Positions 52,333-60,302 of a stretch of 64,000 nucleotides of DNA are shown in pieces (the stretch's first letter is position 1; the number at the start of each line of letters is the position of its first letter). The notes under the pieces were generated by a model, which saw only the letters and a list, made by a program, of their open reading frames with translations, did no database searches and was not told the DNA's origin. The position numbers and the translations under genes are program-made. Source of the stretch: Blautia massiliensis (ex Durand et al. 2017) (GTDB lineage Bacteria; Bacillota; Clostridia; Lachnospirales; Lachnospiraceae); contig NZ_LN913006.1 of NCBI RefSeq assembly GCF_001487165.1, positions 1,425,293 through 1,489,292 on the forward strand, given 5' to 3'.

Positions 52333-52360
52333 TCCGGTTGTTTTTGATCTTATGTTCCGA

Positions 52361-54046
52361 TTAGAAGAGACCTGTGATCTTACCTGTCTCATCTACATCG
52401 ATCTTGGTTGCTGCCGGAACTTTCGGGAGACCTGGCATAGTCATGATCTCACCTGTCAGAGCAACGATGAATCCTGCACCTGCGGAAATCTTCAGGTTAC
52501 GTACTGTTACCTCAAAGTCTGTCGGTGCACCAAGTTTTGTCTGATCATCAGTCAGACTGTACTGTGTCTTAGCAACACAGATCGGGCAGTTGCCAAATCC
52601 AAGTGCTTCCAGCTGTTTTGCCTGTTTCTGAGCATTTGCTGTAAGAACAACTTTCTTACCACCGTAAACTTTCTGTACGATGTTATTCAGTTTATCCTCG
52701 ATGGATCCCTCAAGCTCATAAGCATATGTGAAGTCATTCGGCTCCTCAACAAGACGGATTACTTCCTCAGCAAGCTTCATGCCGCCTTCGCCGCCTTTTG
52801 CCCATACCTCGGAAAGTGCAACGTTAACGCCAAGCTCTTTACATTTTGCCTCAACCAGGTCAAGCTCTGCCTTGGTATCGGTCGGGAATGCATTGATAGC
52901 AACTACACATGGAAGTTTGTATACATTCTTGATATTGCTTACATGTTTCAGAAGGTTTGGAAGACCTTTCTCAAGAGCCTCAAGGTTCTCGTTGTTCAGA
53001 TCTGCCTTCGGAACACCACCGTTGTATTTCAGTGCACGAACAGTAGCTACGATAACAACTGCGCTTGGATGAAGGCCTGCCATACGACACTTGATGTCAA
53101 GGAATTTCTCTGCACCAAGGTCAGCACCGAATCCAGCCTCTGTGATAGCATAATCTGCAAGTTTCATAGCCATCTTTGTAGCTGTTACGGAGTTACATCC
53201 ATGAGCGATGTTTGCGAATGGTCCGCCGTGTACGATTGCAGGAACATGCTCCAGTGTCTGTACAAGGTTTGGTTTCAGGGCATCTTTCAGAAGTGCTGTC
53301 ATAGCACCCTCTGCATGAAGATCACCAGCTGTTACCGGTTTCTGCTCGGAAACTTTACCATAGGTATATCCGATGATGATTCTGGAAAGTCTCTCTTTCA
53401 GGTCTTTGATGTCACTTGCGAGGCAAAGAACTGCCATGATCTCAGATGCAACTGTAATGTCGTATCCGTCTTCACGAGGCATACCGTTTGTTCTTCCGCC
53501 AAGACCATCTACTACATTACGAAGCTGACGGTCGTTCATGTCCACGCAACGTCTCCATGTGATCTTTCTCGGGTCAATGTTCAGGTCATTACCCTGGAAG
53601 ATATGGTTGTCGATCATTGCTGCAAGAAGGTTGTTTGCCGCACCGATCGCATGGAAGTCACCGGTAAAGTGAAGGTTGATATCCTCCATCGGAACTACCT
53701 GTGCATAACCGCCGCCTGCTGCACCACCTTTTACACCGAATACCGGTCCGAGGGATGGCTCACGAAGAGCTACCATTACTTTTTTGCCCATTTTCTGCAT
53801 TGCATCTGCAAGACCAACGGTTGTTGTTGTTTTTCCCTCTCCTGCAGGTGTCGGGTTGATAGCTGTTACGAGGATCAGCTTACCATCTTTCTTGTCACTC
53901 TCTTTTAACAGATTGTAATCAATTTTTGCTTTGTACTTACCGTACTGCTCCAGATATTTGTCGTCAATACCTGCCTTCTCTGCAATCTGTGTAATTGGAA
54001 GCATTTCGCACTCCTGTGCAATTTCGATGTCACTTTTAAATCCCAT
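52361..54046 (-). CDS. fhs: Formate-tetrahydrofolate ligase
   Basis: A 561-residue enzyme that activates formate with ATP to 10-formyl-THF, entry of the methyl branch. [20 protein letters not shown] start, P-loop [77 protein letters not shown], and the C-terminal [23 protein letters not shown] after GGGAGG. It lies in the acs cluster after the DUF3786 gene. Confidence 0.97.
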   Translation of the reverse strand: MGFKSDIEIAQECEMLPITQIAEKAGIDDKYLEQYGKYKAKIDYNLLKESDKKDGKLILVTAINPTPAGEGKTTTTVGLADAMQKMGKKVMVALREPSLGPVFGVKGGAAGGGYAQVVPMEDINLHFTGDFHAIGAANNLLAAMIDNHIFQGNDLNIDPRKITWRRCVDMNDRQLRNVVDGLGGRTNGMPREDGYDITVASEIMAVLCLASDIKDLKERLSRIIIGYTYGKVSEQKPVTAGDLHAEGAMTALLKDALKPNLVQTLEHVPAIVHGGPFANIAHGCNSVTATKMAMKLADYAITEAGFGADLGAEKFLDIKCRMAGLHPSAVVIVATVRALKYNGGVPKADLNNENLEALEKGLPNLLKHVSNIKNVYKLPCVVAINAFPTDTKAELDLVEAKCKELGVNVALSEVWAKGGEGGMKLAEEVIRLVEEPNDFTYAYELEGSIEDKLNNIVQKVYGGKKVVLTANAQKQAKQLEALGFGNCPICVAKTQYSLTDDQTKLGAPTDFEVTVRNLKISAGAGFIVALTGEIMTMPGLPKVPAATKIDVDETGKITGLF

Positions 54047-54104
54047 AATGTTACCTCCCTTTAGGTATTTTTACAGTTTTTAATCCCTTAAAACTGCATC
54101 TCTA

Positions 54105-54126
54105 TAAAAACAGGTCCCATCCTGTT
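54105..54126 (-). terminator. Weak attenuator-like hairpin before fhs
   Basis: Minus strand AACAGG-6 base loop-CCTGTTTTTAT. A six-pair stem with a T tract, 60 bases upstream of fhs; it could reduce read-through from the acs genes. Confidence 0.4.
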
Positions 54127-54144
54127 CTTAACTATTTTTCATTT

Positions 54145-54807
54145 TTAAAGACATTTCAGAAATGCCTTTAAAGACCCAATGATAACGTCTCCCATAACGG
54201 CCATATCCTCAGCCGCAAAGGAAACCGGAAAATTATCAGAAAACAAGATCTGTGAGGACGGCGGAAATTCATCATCCCCCTCCCAGAGGATCATCTGAAC
54301 TACATATCCTGGAAAGATCTCCACCTGGTATGCAATATCTCCATGATCCACGGGAACCGCATGGATGTGTTCCATGATCTCCTTGAAATCCTTAAGTCTG
54401 TTTCCGTATGTGAAAGCCAGGCGTTTGATGCACCTGCCATCAAACTGACGGAGATAAACCTCTCCCCAGGGCATTTCCCTGTATGTTTTAAACCTTCCGC
54501 TTCCCTGAGATACATTCCCGTTCAGCAGAAAACGGATAGCAAGGATCTTTGCATAATGCATTTCCTCAAGAGGATAAAATCCCGCATCATCTTCCTTATG
54601 AGTTACCTGAAAATCCGGCCAGGAAATATAATAAACGCTTCCCAGGAATTTCAGAGTCAATTCTTTCTTCTCTTCGTCATAAGGAAGTGAAAGACGTCCG
54701 GCAATTTCTGCCGGGTCTGCCTTAGCGAACTCCTCTGTATAATGCTCCCAGGGCATTCTTTCTTTGCTGTCTTTTTCATAATTCAAGTCATTTATACTAA
54801 AAGCCAT
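54145..54807 (-). CDS. DUF3786 protein associated with the Wood-Ljungdahl cluster
   Basis: A 220-residue soluble protein with the DUF3786 pattern: PAEIAGRLSLPYDEEKKELT, LKFLGSVYYISWPDFQVT, EMPWGEVYLRQFDGRCIKRL, and a C-terminal MILWEGDDEFPPSSQILFSD. The family has no assigned reaction but is commonly found in anaerobes having corrinoid and CODH genes. It lies 27 bases after acsV and 98 before fhs. A link to corrinoid protein maintenance is an inference from neighbours. Confidence 0.8.
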   Translation of the reverse strand: MAFSINDLNYEKDSKERMPWEHYTEEFAKADPAEIAGRLSLPYDEEKKELTLKFLGSVYYISWPDFQVTHKEDDAGFYPLEEMHYAKILAIRFLLNGNVSQGSGRFKTYREMPWGEVYLRQFDGRCIKRLAFTYGNRLKDFKEIMEHIHAVPVDHGDIAYQVEIFPGYVVQMILWEGDDEFPPSSQILFSDNFPVSFAAEDMAVMGDVIIGSLKAFLKCL

Positions 54808-54834
54808 GTTTTACCTCTGCTGTTTTAGTCTGCT

Positions 54835-56775
54835 TTATCTCTTCTGCTGTTCTTCCATAACAGACGGAAACAGATTTGTGTCCGTATGCGGAATAAAGCA
54901 TGCACCTACAAACTCATCCATATAGGTAGGAACTGTAGAAAGCTCCAGGTAAGTCATATTTGAAGCCAGTTCATAGGTTTTCTTCTCTGCTGATGTGGAA
55001 TGAAGCATCAGATAAGCACCCGTCAGAGAAGAGTTACCAATGTAATGGAACTTCTCAAGAGGGATATCCGGGAACATTCCGATATGTACTGCATTAGCCA
55101 TATTGATCCCGCTTCCGATTCCACCGGCAACATATACGTCATCGATCATGGAAACATCGAAATCAAGAGAATTCAGCATAGTACGGATTGCAGAGAAAAT
55201 AGCACCTTTGGCACGGATAAAATTATCAATATCTACTTCTGTGATCTCAACATCCTTGGCAGAACCGGCTTCCTCTTCAAACGCGATCACATAACTTCCC
55301 ATGCCATAATGATCGTGACGGATTCTTTTGCCCTCACGGACAAATTTTCCCTTCGGATTGATGATTCCTGTCATAAAAAGTTCACTGATCACATCAATGA
55401 TACCGGAACCGCAAAGTCCTACCGGTTTGGTTCCAGGTTCACCTACAACCTTATATGTCGGCTCCATAGTTTCTTTATCAATGGTACATGCCTCAATAGC
55501 ACCGTCTGTAGCACGCATACCGCAGCTGATATCTCCACCCTCAAAGGCAGGACCTGCGGAACATGCACAGCTCATCATAAAATCGGAATTACCGAATACA
55601 AGCTCTCCGTTAGTACCAAGGTCGATAAACAGAGAAAATTCCGGTCTGTTCCAGATCATACTTACCAGTGTACCGGCAGTGATATCTCCACCTACATAGC
55701 TTCCGATATTCGGAGCCATGATAATATGTGCATCCGGATTGATCTCAATTCCCACATCCGATGCAAACAAGGAATTTGTTTTGAAAAACGTAGGAATATA
55801 CGGTTCCATACGAAGCGGATCCGCATTGATCCCTGCAAACAGATGATTCATGGTTGTATTAGAAGCAACACACATCCGATAGATCTGTTTCTCCGGGAAA
55901 TGAATACTTCTACACATCTCATGGATCATCGGGTTAATGGTCTCTTTGATCACCGCATCCTGAAGTTTCTTCTTTCCGCCAGGTTTCTGAGATTCGATGA
56001 TACGGTTGATAACATCCGCACCAAAACGGATTTGTCCGTTTCCGGAAGAACTCTTGGCCAGGATCTCTCCTGTTTCCATATTGATCAGGACTGCCGAAAC
56101 GGTTGTGGTACCGATATCTACAGCAAGACCACCGATCACAACATCTTTCTTACTGTCAAAAATATCATAAACATACATGTCATTTGGTGCTGTACGAACC
56201 ACGCACTTCACAGAGAATTTACTCTCACGAAGTACATCTGGAAGCTTCTTAAGCACCGCATACGGAATTCTGACACGCTTCAGGTTCATAAACTTCTGAA
56301 GTGCACGGGTCAGTCTTTCATTATCCGGCATGGTATCATCCAGTGATGGAATATCCATCTGAAGTTCCACAACATCAAGACTGTTTGTAAGTTCTATGCC
56401 AGCCATCTCAACTTCATGCTTGGCATTTTCAAAAATAGCGATTTCTTCTTTTGAGCTCAAATCAGCCACTTTCATTCGGCTCTTATATGCGGATGCAATA
56501 TCCGGAACAAGAACCTCCACATCTGCACTGATCTTGCTCATACAGGCCAGACGCCAGCCTGCGCCATATTCTTCATCCGAAATATGAAGAGTTTTCTTTG
56601 AGTCCAGTTCTCCGCTTTTTAACTGTACCCGACATTTTCCACAGGCTCCGTTTCCGGAACATGGTGCATCGATAGCCACATTGGCACTACGAGCAACCTC
56701 CAGTAAATTATCCCCCGCATTGGCAAATGCTTCTACCGTACTGCCATTTTCAAAAGCAAAAGTCACCTTAAACAT
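54835..56775 (-). CDS. acsV: Corrinoid protein reactivator AcsV (RACE-type ASKHA protein)
   Basis: A 646-residue protein. N-terminal plant-type [2Fe-2S] domain (DAPCSGNGACGKCRVQLKSG), a linker, then a C-terminal ASKHA-type ATPase (LAVDIGTTTVSAVLINMETG, NTTMNHLFAGINAD, IDLGTNGELVFGN, ACSAGPAFEGGDI, VYVAGGIGSGINM). It reduces accidentally oxidised Co(II) corrinoid of AcsCD back to Co(I) with ATP. ATG preceded by AAAGGTGG. A strong terminator separates it from acsE upstream, so it needs either read-through or another promoter. Confidence 0.93.
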   Translation of the reverse strand: MFKVTFAFENGSTVEAFANAGDNLLEVARSANVAIDAPCSGNGACGKCRVQLKSGELDSKKTLHISDEEYGAGWRLACMSKISADVEVLVPDIASAYKSRMKVADLSSKEEIAIFENAKHEVEMAGIELTNSLDVVELQMDIPSLDDTMPDNERLTRALQKFMNLKRVRIPYAVLKKLPDVLRESKFSVKCVVRTAPNDMYVYDIFDSKKDVVIGGLAVDIGTTTVSAVLINMETGEILAKSSSGNGQIRFGADVINRIIESQKPGGKKKLQDAVIKETINPMIHEMCRSIHFPEKQIYRMCVASNTTMNHLFAGINADPLRMEPYIPTFFKTNSLFASDVGIEINPDAHIIMAPNIGSYVGGDITAGTLVSMIWNRPEFSLFIDLGTNGELVFGNSDFMMSCACSAGPAFEGGDISCGMRATDGAIEACTIDKETMEPTYKVVGEPGTKPVGLCGSGIIDVISELFMTGIINPKGKFVREGKRIRHDHYGMGSYVIAFEEEAGSAKDVEITEVDIDNFIRAKGAIFSAIRTMLNSLDFDVSMIDDVYVAGGIGSGINMANAVHIGMFPDIPLEKFHYIGNSSLTGAYLMLHSTSAEKKTYELASNMTYLELSTVPTYMDEFVGACFIPHTDTNLFPSVMEEQQKR

Positions 56776-56854
56776 TCGGCAACCACCTTTCTCGCCTCGT
56801 AAAAGTTATTCGTCTTCCACCTGTGGCGTTGGGAGTTAGACTAAACTATATTAG

Positions 56855-56890
56855 TAAAAAAGAGGCTGAAGGCCGAAGCCCCCAGCCTCT
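56855..56890 (-). terminator. Intrinsic terminator between acsE and acsV
   Basis: Minus strand AGAGGCTG (56883-56890) pairs with CAGCCTCT (56861-56868), with an inner GGCTTCGGCC-like extension, followed by TTTTTTAC. Confidence 0.85.
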
Positions 56891-56923
56891 GAAACAGCGC
56901 TCCTGTTTTGTTCACACGCCAAA

Positions 56924-57709
56924 TTAGATCTCAAGGTAAGAATCTGCGTAAAGTGTGTTACCCTTGAATACGTCACAGGATTTGATTGTCTCCATAAGAC
57001 GAAGGTCGTTAGGGTTAACGATTGCAGATGTAAGACCATTCATCATAGCCATAGCTACAAGAGCAGAGTCCATGATCGGACGGATATGTTTTGGCATACC
57101 GTTACTGTTGTTGGAAAGACCGCCAGTGGAGTTCAGACCCATCTCGGAGAACATCTTGATTGCCTCAAGAACTTCCATCTGTTTGTCCTGCATTCCTTTT
57201 ACAACCAGGAAAAGCGGATCAAACCAGAGATCCTCTGCTTCCATACCAAGGCCAAGGCCTCTCTCAAGCATGTTCTGGCAGTGCATCATACGCTCGTCAT
57301 TGTCTGATGCAACCATACCGGAAGAGCAAAGTGCGATACAGATCGCATCGTTAGCTGCTGCAAGGTCGATATTGGAAATTCTGTCTCCAGCATCTGCAGA
57401 GTTTACGATCGGTTTACCTTTGCTTCTGTTGTATACGGAAATACCAGCCTCAATAGCTTTCTGATTTGTAGTATCCAGAGCAAGCGGAACATTGTCAAAC
57501 TCAGACTGAAGGAGCTGTACTGCCCATTTCATAAGGTCCTCTCCATCGTTCTCAGCCGGTCCGATGTTTACATCAAGATATGTAGCGCCCGCATCAAGCT
57601 GCTGTTTTGCTCTTTTGATGATCGGCTCAGGATCTCTCTCAGTAAATGCTTTATTTACTGCCGGTGCTGTTGTTGAAAGTCTCTCCCCAATTGTTACAAA
57701 TTTTGCCAT
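56924..57709 (-). CDS. acsE: Methyl-THF:corrinoid iron-sulfur protein methyltransferase
   Basis: A 261-residue TIM-barrel (pterin-binding) enzyme that moves the methyl group from methyl-THF to the cobalt of AcsCD. FVTIGERLSTTAPAVNKAF, QQLDAGATYLDVNIGPAEND, LALDTTNQKAIEAGISVYN, KPIVNSADAGDR, and GGLSNNSNGMPKHIRPIMDS are standard for MeTr. ATG after AAAGGAGAA. No metF/metV gene, which would supply methyl-THF, is found in this window. Confidence 0.95.
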   Translation of the reverse strand: MAKFVTIGERLSTTAPAVNKAFTERDPEPIIKRAKQQLDAGATYLDVNIGPAENDGEDLMKWAVQLLQSEFDNVPLALDTTNQKAIEAGISVYNRSKGKPIVNSADAGDRISNIDLAAANDAICIALCSSGMVASDNDERMMHCQNMLERGLGLGMEAEDLWFDPLFLVVKGMQDKQMEVLEAIKMFSEMGLNSTGGLSNNSNGMPKHIRPIMDSALVAMAMMNGLTSAIVNPNDLRLMETIKSCDVFKGNTLYADSYLEI

Positions 57710-57742
57710 ACTCGTGTTCTCCTTTACATATTAGTAGGATAT

Positions 57743-57794
57743 GGCTGTGCAGCAAACCTGCACAGCCGTTTATAACTGCCGGCGATATTGCCGG
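57743..57794 (-). other. Paired hairpins between acsC and acsE
   Basis: GGCTGTGCAG/CTGCACAGCC (57743-57767) and CCGGC/GCCGG (57779-57794). Neither is followed by a T tract; perhaps mRNA processing or stabilising structures in the operon. Confidence 0.55.
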
Positions 57795-57819
57795 ACAGCT
57801 GATTTCTTAAACCTTAAGT

Positions 57820-59166
57820 TTATGCATCAAGGTCTTTTAAGAATTTCACAAGCTGTACTGCTTCTCTTGGTCCTACGATGATCTCCCATCCAGGAAGCTT
57901 AGCCTCAAGATCGCCCTTAAGAACTGCTACTTTACCAGGAATAACCAGTCTTCTGCATTTAACCTTCGGCTCAACATTCTCTTTGATATACTCGGAGATG
58001 CTGTTTCCGGAGAATTTACCTGCTGCCCAGGATGTAAGTACGGAAAGTCCGCCTGCATCATTGATCACCAGGTTAAGCGGAACACCGGAACGCTCCAGCT
58101 CGCCAGATACTACGAAATATGTAAGAGCAAAGTCTACTGTTGTTACAACGAGAGAATTCTCGTCTGCTCCGTTCAGAGGATAAATGCCCGGTTCTACCTT
58201 CATTGGCTTCTGCGGGTCTGTAAATACGTTCTGACGAAGACCGAACAGCGGAAGTGCCTCTGCATATGTCATCTGCTCCATAACGATGATAGAACCATAT
58301 TTCATAGTAAACATGGAAGCAAGTGCTGCCTGTAAATGTTTGTCACCCTTCGCAAGTTTAACAAGGTTAACGATAGAAGGATAACCAAATGTTCTGTCCT
58401 GATTCTTAAGAGCTGCACGACGAACCTGTACAGTATTTGCAAAGGTCTCTTTGATGTCAGCTCCTGTTGTATCAAGTACGAGATTCTTGTTGCCAAGTTT
58501 CTCAATAGCTGCTGTAGTATCATATAATTCATTGATGTCCTTACCGGATACACCGAGAACTACGCCTGCATCTGTAGCAACCTTGCTCATTGCCTCGTAG
58601 TTGGAAGCGTTTGCTCCGTTAAGAACCGGTTTGCCGTCCTTACATACTTCAAGGGCAGCTTTTGCGATCTCAGGATCTGTACAGCCAAGGATCAGTGTTC
58701 TTCCAAGACCTTTAGCCTTCTCTACAAGTGCTGTAAATTTTGCAGCATCTGCATTCTCATCGCAGTTTACATACACAAGCTCTACATGCATTCTCTCACC
58801 GATACGATCATAGTCAACGTGTGGGATCTCTGCAAGTTTTGCTTCTACTTCTTCATCACTCATGCATGTGCAAAGTGATACGGCATATCTTGTTTTGCTT
58901 ACAAATGTCTTCTCATGTCTGAAAAGAACAGTCTCTCCACCAAGTGTAAACTCTCCATCGCCTGTTCCGATCTTGATAGTTTTCATTGGCGGTGCAGTTG
59001 CCTCAGAAAGAGATGCTAATGCATCCTCGGACATATGAGGACACTGCTCAATTTTCATAGCGCCCTGTGCAACTTTCATAGAGAAAGCCATACATGTAGG
59101 GCATCCACATTCCTTACAGTTTTTCTTTGGTGTTAATTTAAAGATCTGAATACCATTCAGTGCCAT
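57820..59166 (-). CDS. acsC: Corrinoid iron-sulfur protein, large subunit
   Basis: A 448-residue subunit that carries the methyl group on cobalamin. The [4Fe-4S] cluster cysteines are at residues 17, 20, 25 and 42 (CKECGCPTC and EQC), as in the Moorella protein. A TIM barrel follows (LGCTDPEIAKAALEVCKDGK, VLDTTGADIKETFANTVQVR), and the C-terminal corrinoid-binding part ends GWEIIVGPREAVQLVKFLKD. ATG after AGGAGGAT. Follows acsD by 21 bases. Confidence 0.95.
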   Translation of the reverse strand: MALNGIQIFKLTPKKNCKECGCPTCMAFSMKVAQGAMKIEQCPHMSEDALASLSEATAPPMKTIKIGTGDGEFTLGGETVLFRHEKTFVSKTRYAVSLCTCMSDEEVEAKLAEIPHVDYDRIGERMHVELVYVNCDENADAAKFTALVEKAKGLGRTLILGCTDPEIAKAALEVCKDGKPVLNGANASNYEAMSKVATDAGVVLGVSGKDINELYDTTAAIEKLGNKNLVLDTTGADIKETFANTVQVRRAALKNQDRTFGYPSIVNLVKLAKGDKHLQAALASMFTMKYGSIIVMEQMTYAEALPLFGLRQNVFTDPQKPMKVEPGIYPLNGADENSLVVTTVDFALTYFVVSGELERSGVPLNLVINDAGGLSVLTSWAAGKFSGNSISEYIKENVEPKVKCRRLVIPGKVAVLKGDLEAKLPGWEIIVGPREAVQLVKFLKDLDA

Positions 59167-59187
59167 AGCTCTTTATCCTCCTATTTA

Positions 59188-60129
59188 TTACGCAAGTGCT
59201 TTGATCAGCTTGGAAATTGTCTTAACAGATTCCGGATGTCTTAAGATAACTGCATCAGAACCAGCTGCAAGATCAGCTGCTGCTGTCTCAACTTCCATGT
59301 CGATTCCACGCTCGTCCTGTGGTCCCCATGCCGGCATGTCTGCTTCAGAAGCCATTGCCTCTTTAACATTCCATGTCTCAGCGGATACAGGTGTAATAAT
59401 AGGCATCTGCAGCATGTTATCATTCTGCCCTAAAGCGGCACCTTTGATACGGTCCATAGTAGATACTACGTACTCATATCCATAACCAACTGCTGCACTA
59501 CCGATATTCATAACGATCTTCTTAGCATCTACACCAAGCTGTGTAGTAACAACGTTAAGCTGTTTAGCAAGGTTGATATCAACGGCAGACTCAGCGCCTA
59601 CGATCTGATTGTAAGCAAGACCTGCTGCTGCACCGATTGCTTTGTAGTTCTCCTCTTTCTCGGAAAGGATCAGTGCATTTCTGCCCTGAAGAGCCTCTGC
59701 AACCTTCGGAAGGAGCTCTGCATCCTTCTCAACATTCTTGCAGCCCTCTACAACCAGTGGACAGTCAACTGCATCTGCAACTTCTTTAACAACTGCGATC
59801 AGCTCATCGATAGATTTGTTAACACCGTTCGGGTCGCCGCCCTCAAGAATAAGTGCAACAAAGTCAGCACCCTCCATAGCTGCAGCTTTCTTAGCAATGT
59901 CAGCCATTGTAGTAGCGCCTTCATAGTAAGCTTTGATACCTTCAGATACGCCCTCAAGACCCATATCAGAGATCTCTACACCGATCTTCGGGCAGTTCTC
60001 TGACTCTGCGTCAAAGGAATAAAATGGGAATGTACAATCCCCACCAATTGTCACAGTCTTATCTCCGCTTCCGATTGTGACAGCATTAATCTTTGCATTG
60101 AACTTTTGTGGTTTCTGATTAAACGGCAT
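59188..60129 (-). CDS. acsD: Corrinoid iron-sulfur protein, small subunit
   Basis: A 313-residue TIM-barrel partner of AcsC: KTVTIGGDCTFPFYSFDAES, PKIGVEISDMGLEGVSEGIK, FVALILEGGDPNGVNKSIDE, PLVVEGCKNVEKDAELLPKV, and PVSAETWNVKEAMASEADMP near the end. ATG after GGAGG. It lies 173 bases after acsB; that gap carries two hairpins and an internal promoter, so acsD-acsC-acsE can be transcribed separately from acsB. Confidence 0.95.
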   Translation of the reverse strand: MPFNQKPQKFNAKINAVTIGSGDKTVTIGGDCTFPFYSFDAESENCPKIGVEISDMGLEGVSEGIKAYYEGATTMADIAKKAAAMEGADFVALILEGGDPNGVNKSIDELIAVVKEVADAVDCPLVVEGCKNVEKDAELLPKVAEALQGRNALILSEKEENYKAIGAAAGLAYNQIVGAESAVDINLAKQLNVVTTQLGVDAKKIVMNIGSAAVGYGYEYVVSTMDRIKGAALGQNDNMLQMPIITPVSAETWNVKEAMASEADMPAWGPQDERGIDMEVETAAADLAAGSDAVILRHPESVKTISKLIKALA

Positions 60130-60181
60130 TTTTCGTTAGCCTCCTTAAAAATAATAATTAAAAAACTACAGAGCTTCTTAT

Positions 60182-60211
60182 ATTATACTACATAGCACCA
60201 GTTATTGGCAA
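60182..60211 (-). promoter_or_regulatory. Internal promoter before acsD
   Basis: TTGCCA (60206-60211), 18-base spacer, TATAAT (60182-60187), minus strand, about 53 bases upstream of the acsD ATG. Confidence 0.65.
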
Positions 60212-60228
60212 GATGCAGCACTATATTT

Positions 60229-60258
60229 CTGTTAAAAAATCAACAAACTTTTTAACAG
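60229..60258 (-). other. Second hairpin after acsB
   Basis: Minus strand CTGTTAAAAA, 10-base loop, TTTTTAACAG. Directly follows the stronger hairpin at 60265-60294. Confidence 0.55.
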
Positions 60259-60264
60259 TTTACA

Positions 60265-60294
60265 GGAGAAAGGATGTCCGCACATCCTTTCTCC
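60265..60294 (-). other. Strong hairpin after acsB stop
   Basis: GGAGAAAGGATGT and ACATCCTTTCTCC, 13 perfect pairs with a 4-base loop, 8 bases past the acsB stop and lacking its own T tract. Possibly a 3'-end stabiliser or partial terminator for the acsA-cooC-acsB segment. Confidence 0.7.
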
Positions 60295-60302
60295 CTGATA
60301 AA

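Noticed and set aside
52352..53908. A 518-residue open frame antisense to fhs
   Set aside because: Shadow of the fhs codon pattern; Cys- and Leu-rich composition without any domain.
55000..56346. A 448-residue open frame antisense to acsV
   Set aside because: Shadow frame; the acsV strand carries full family motifs.
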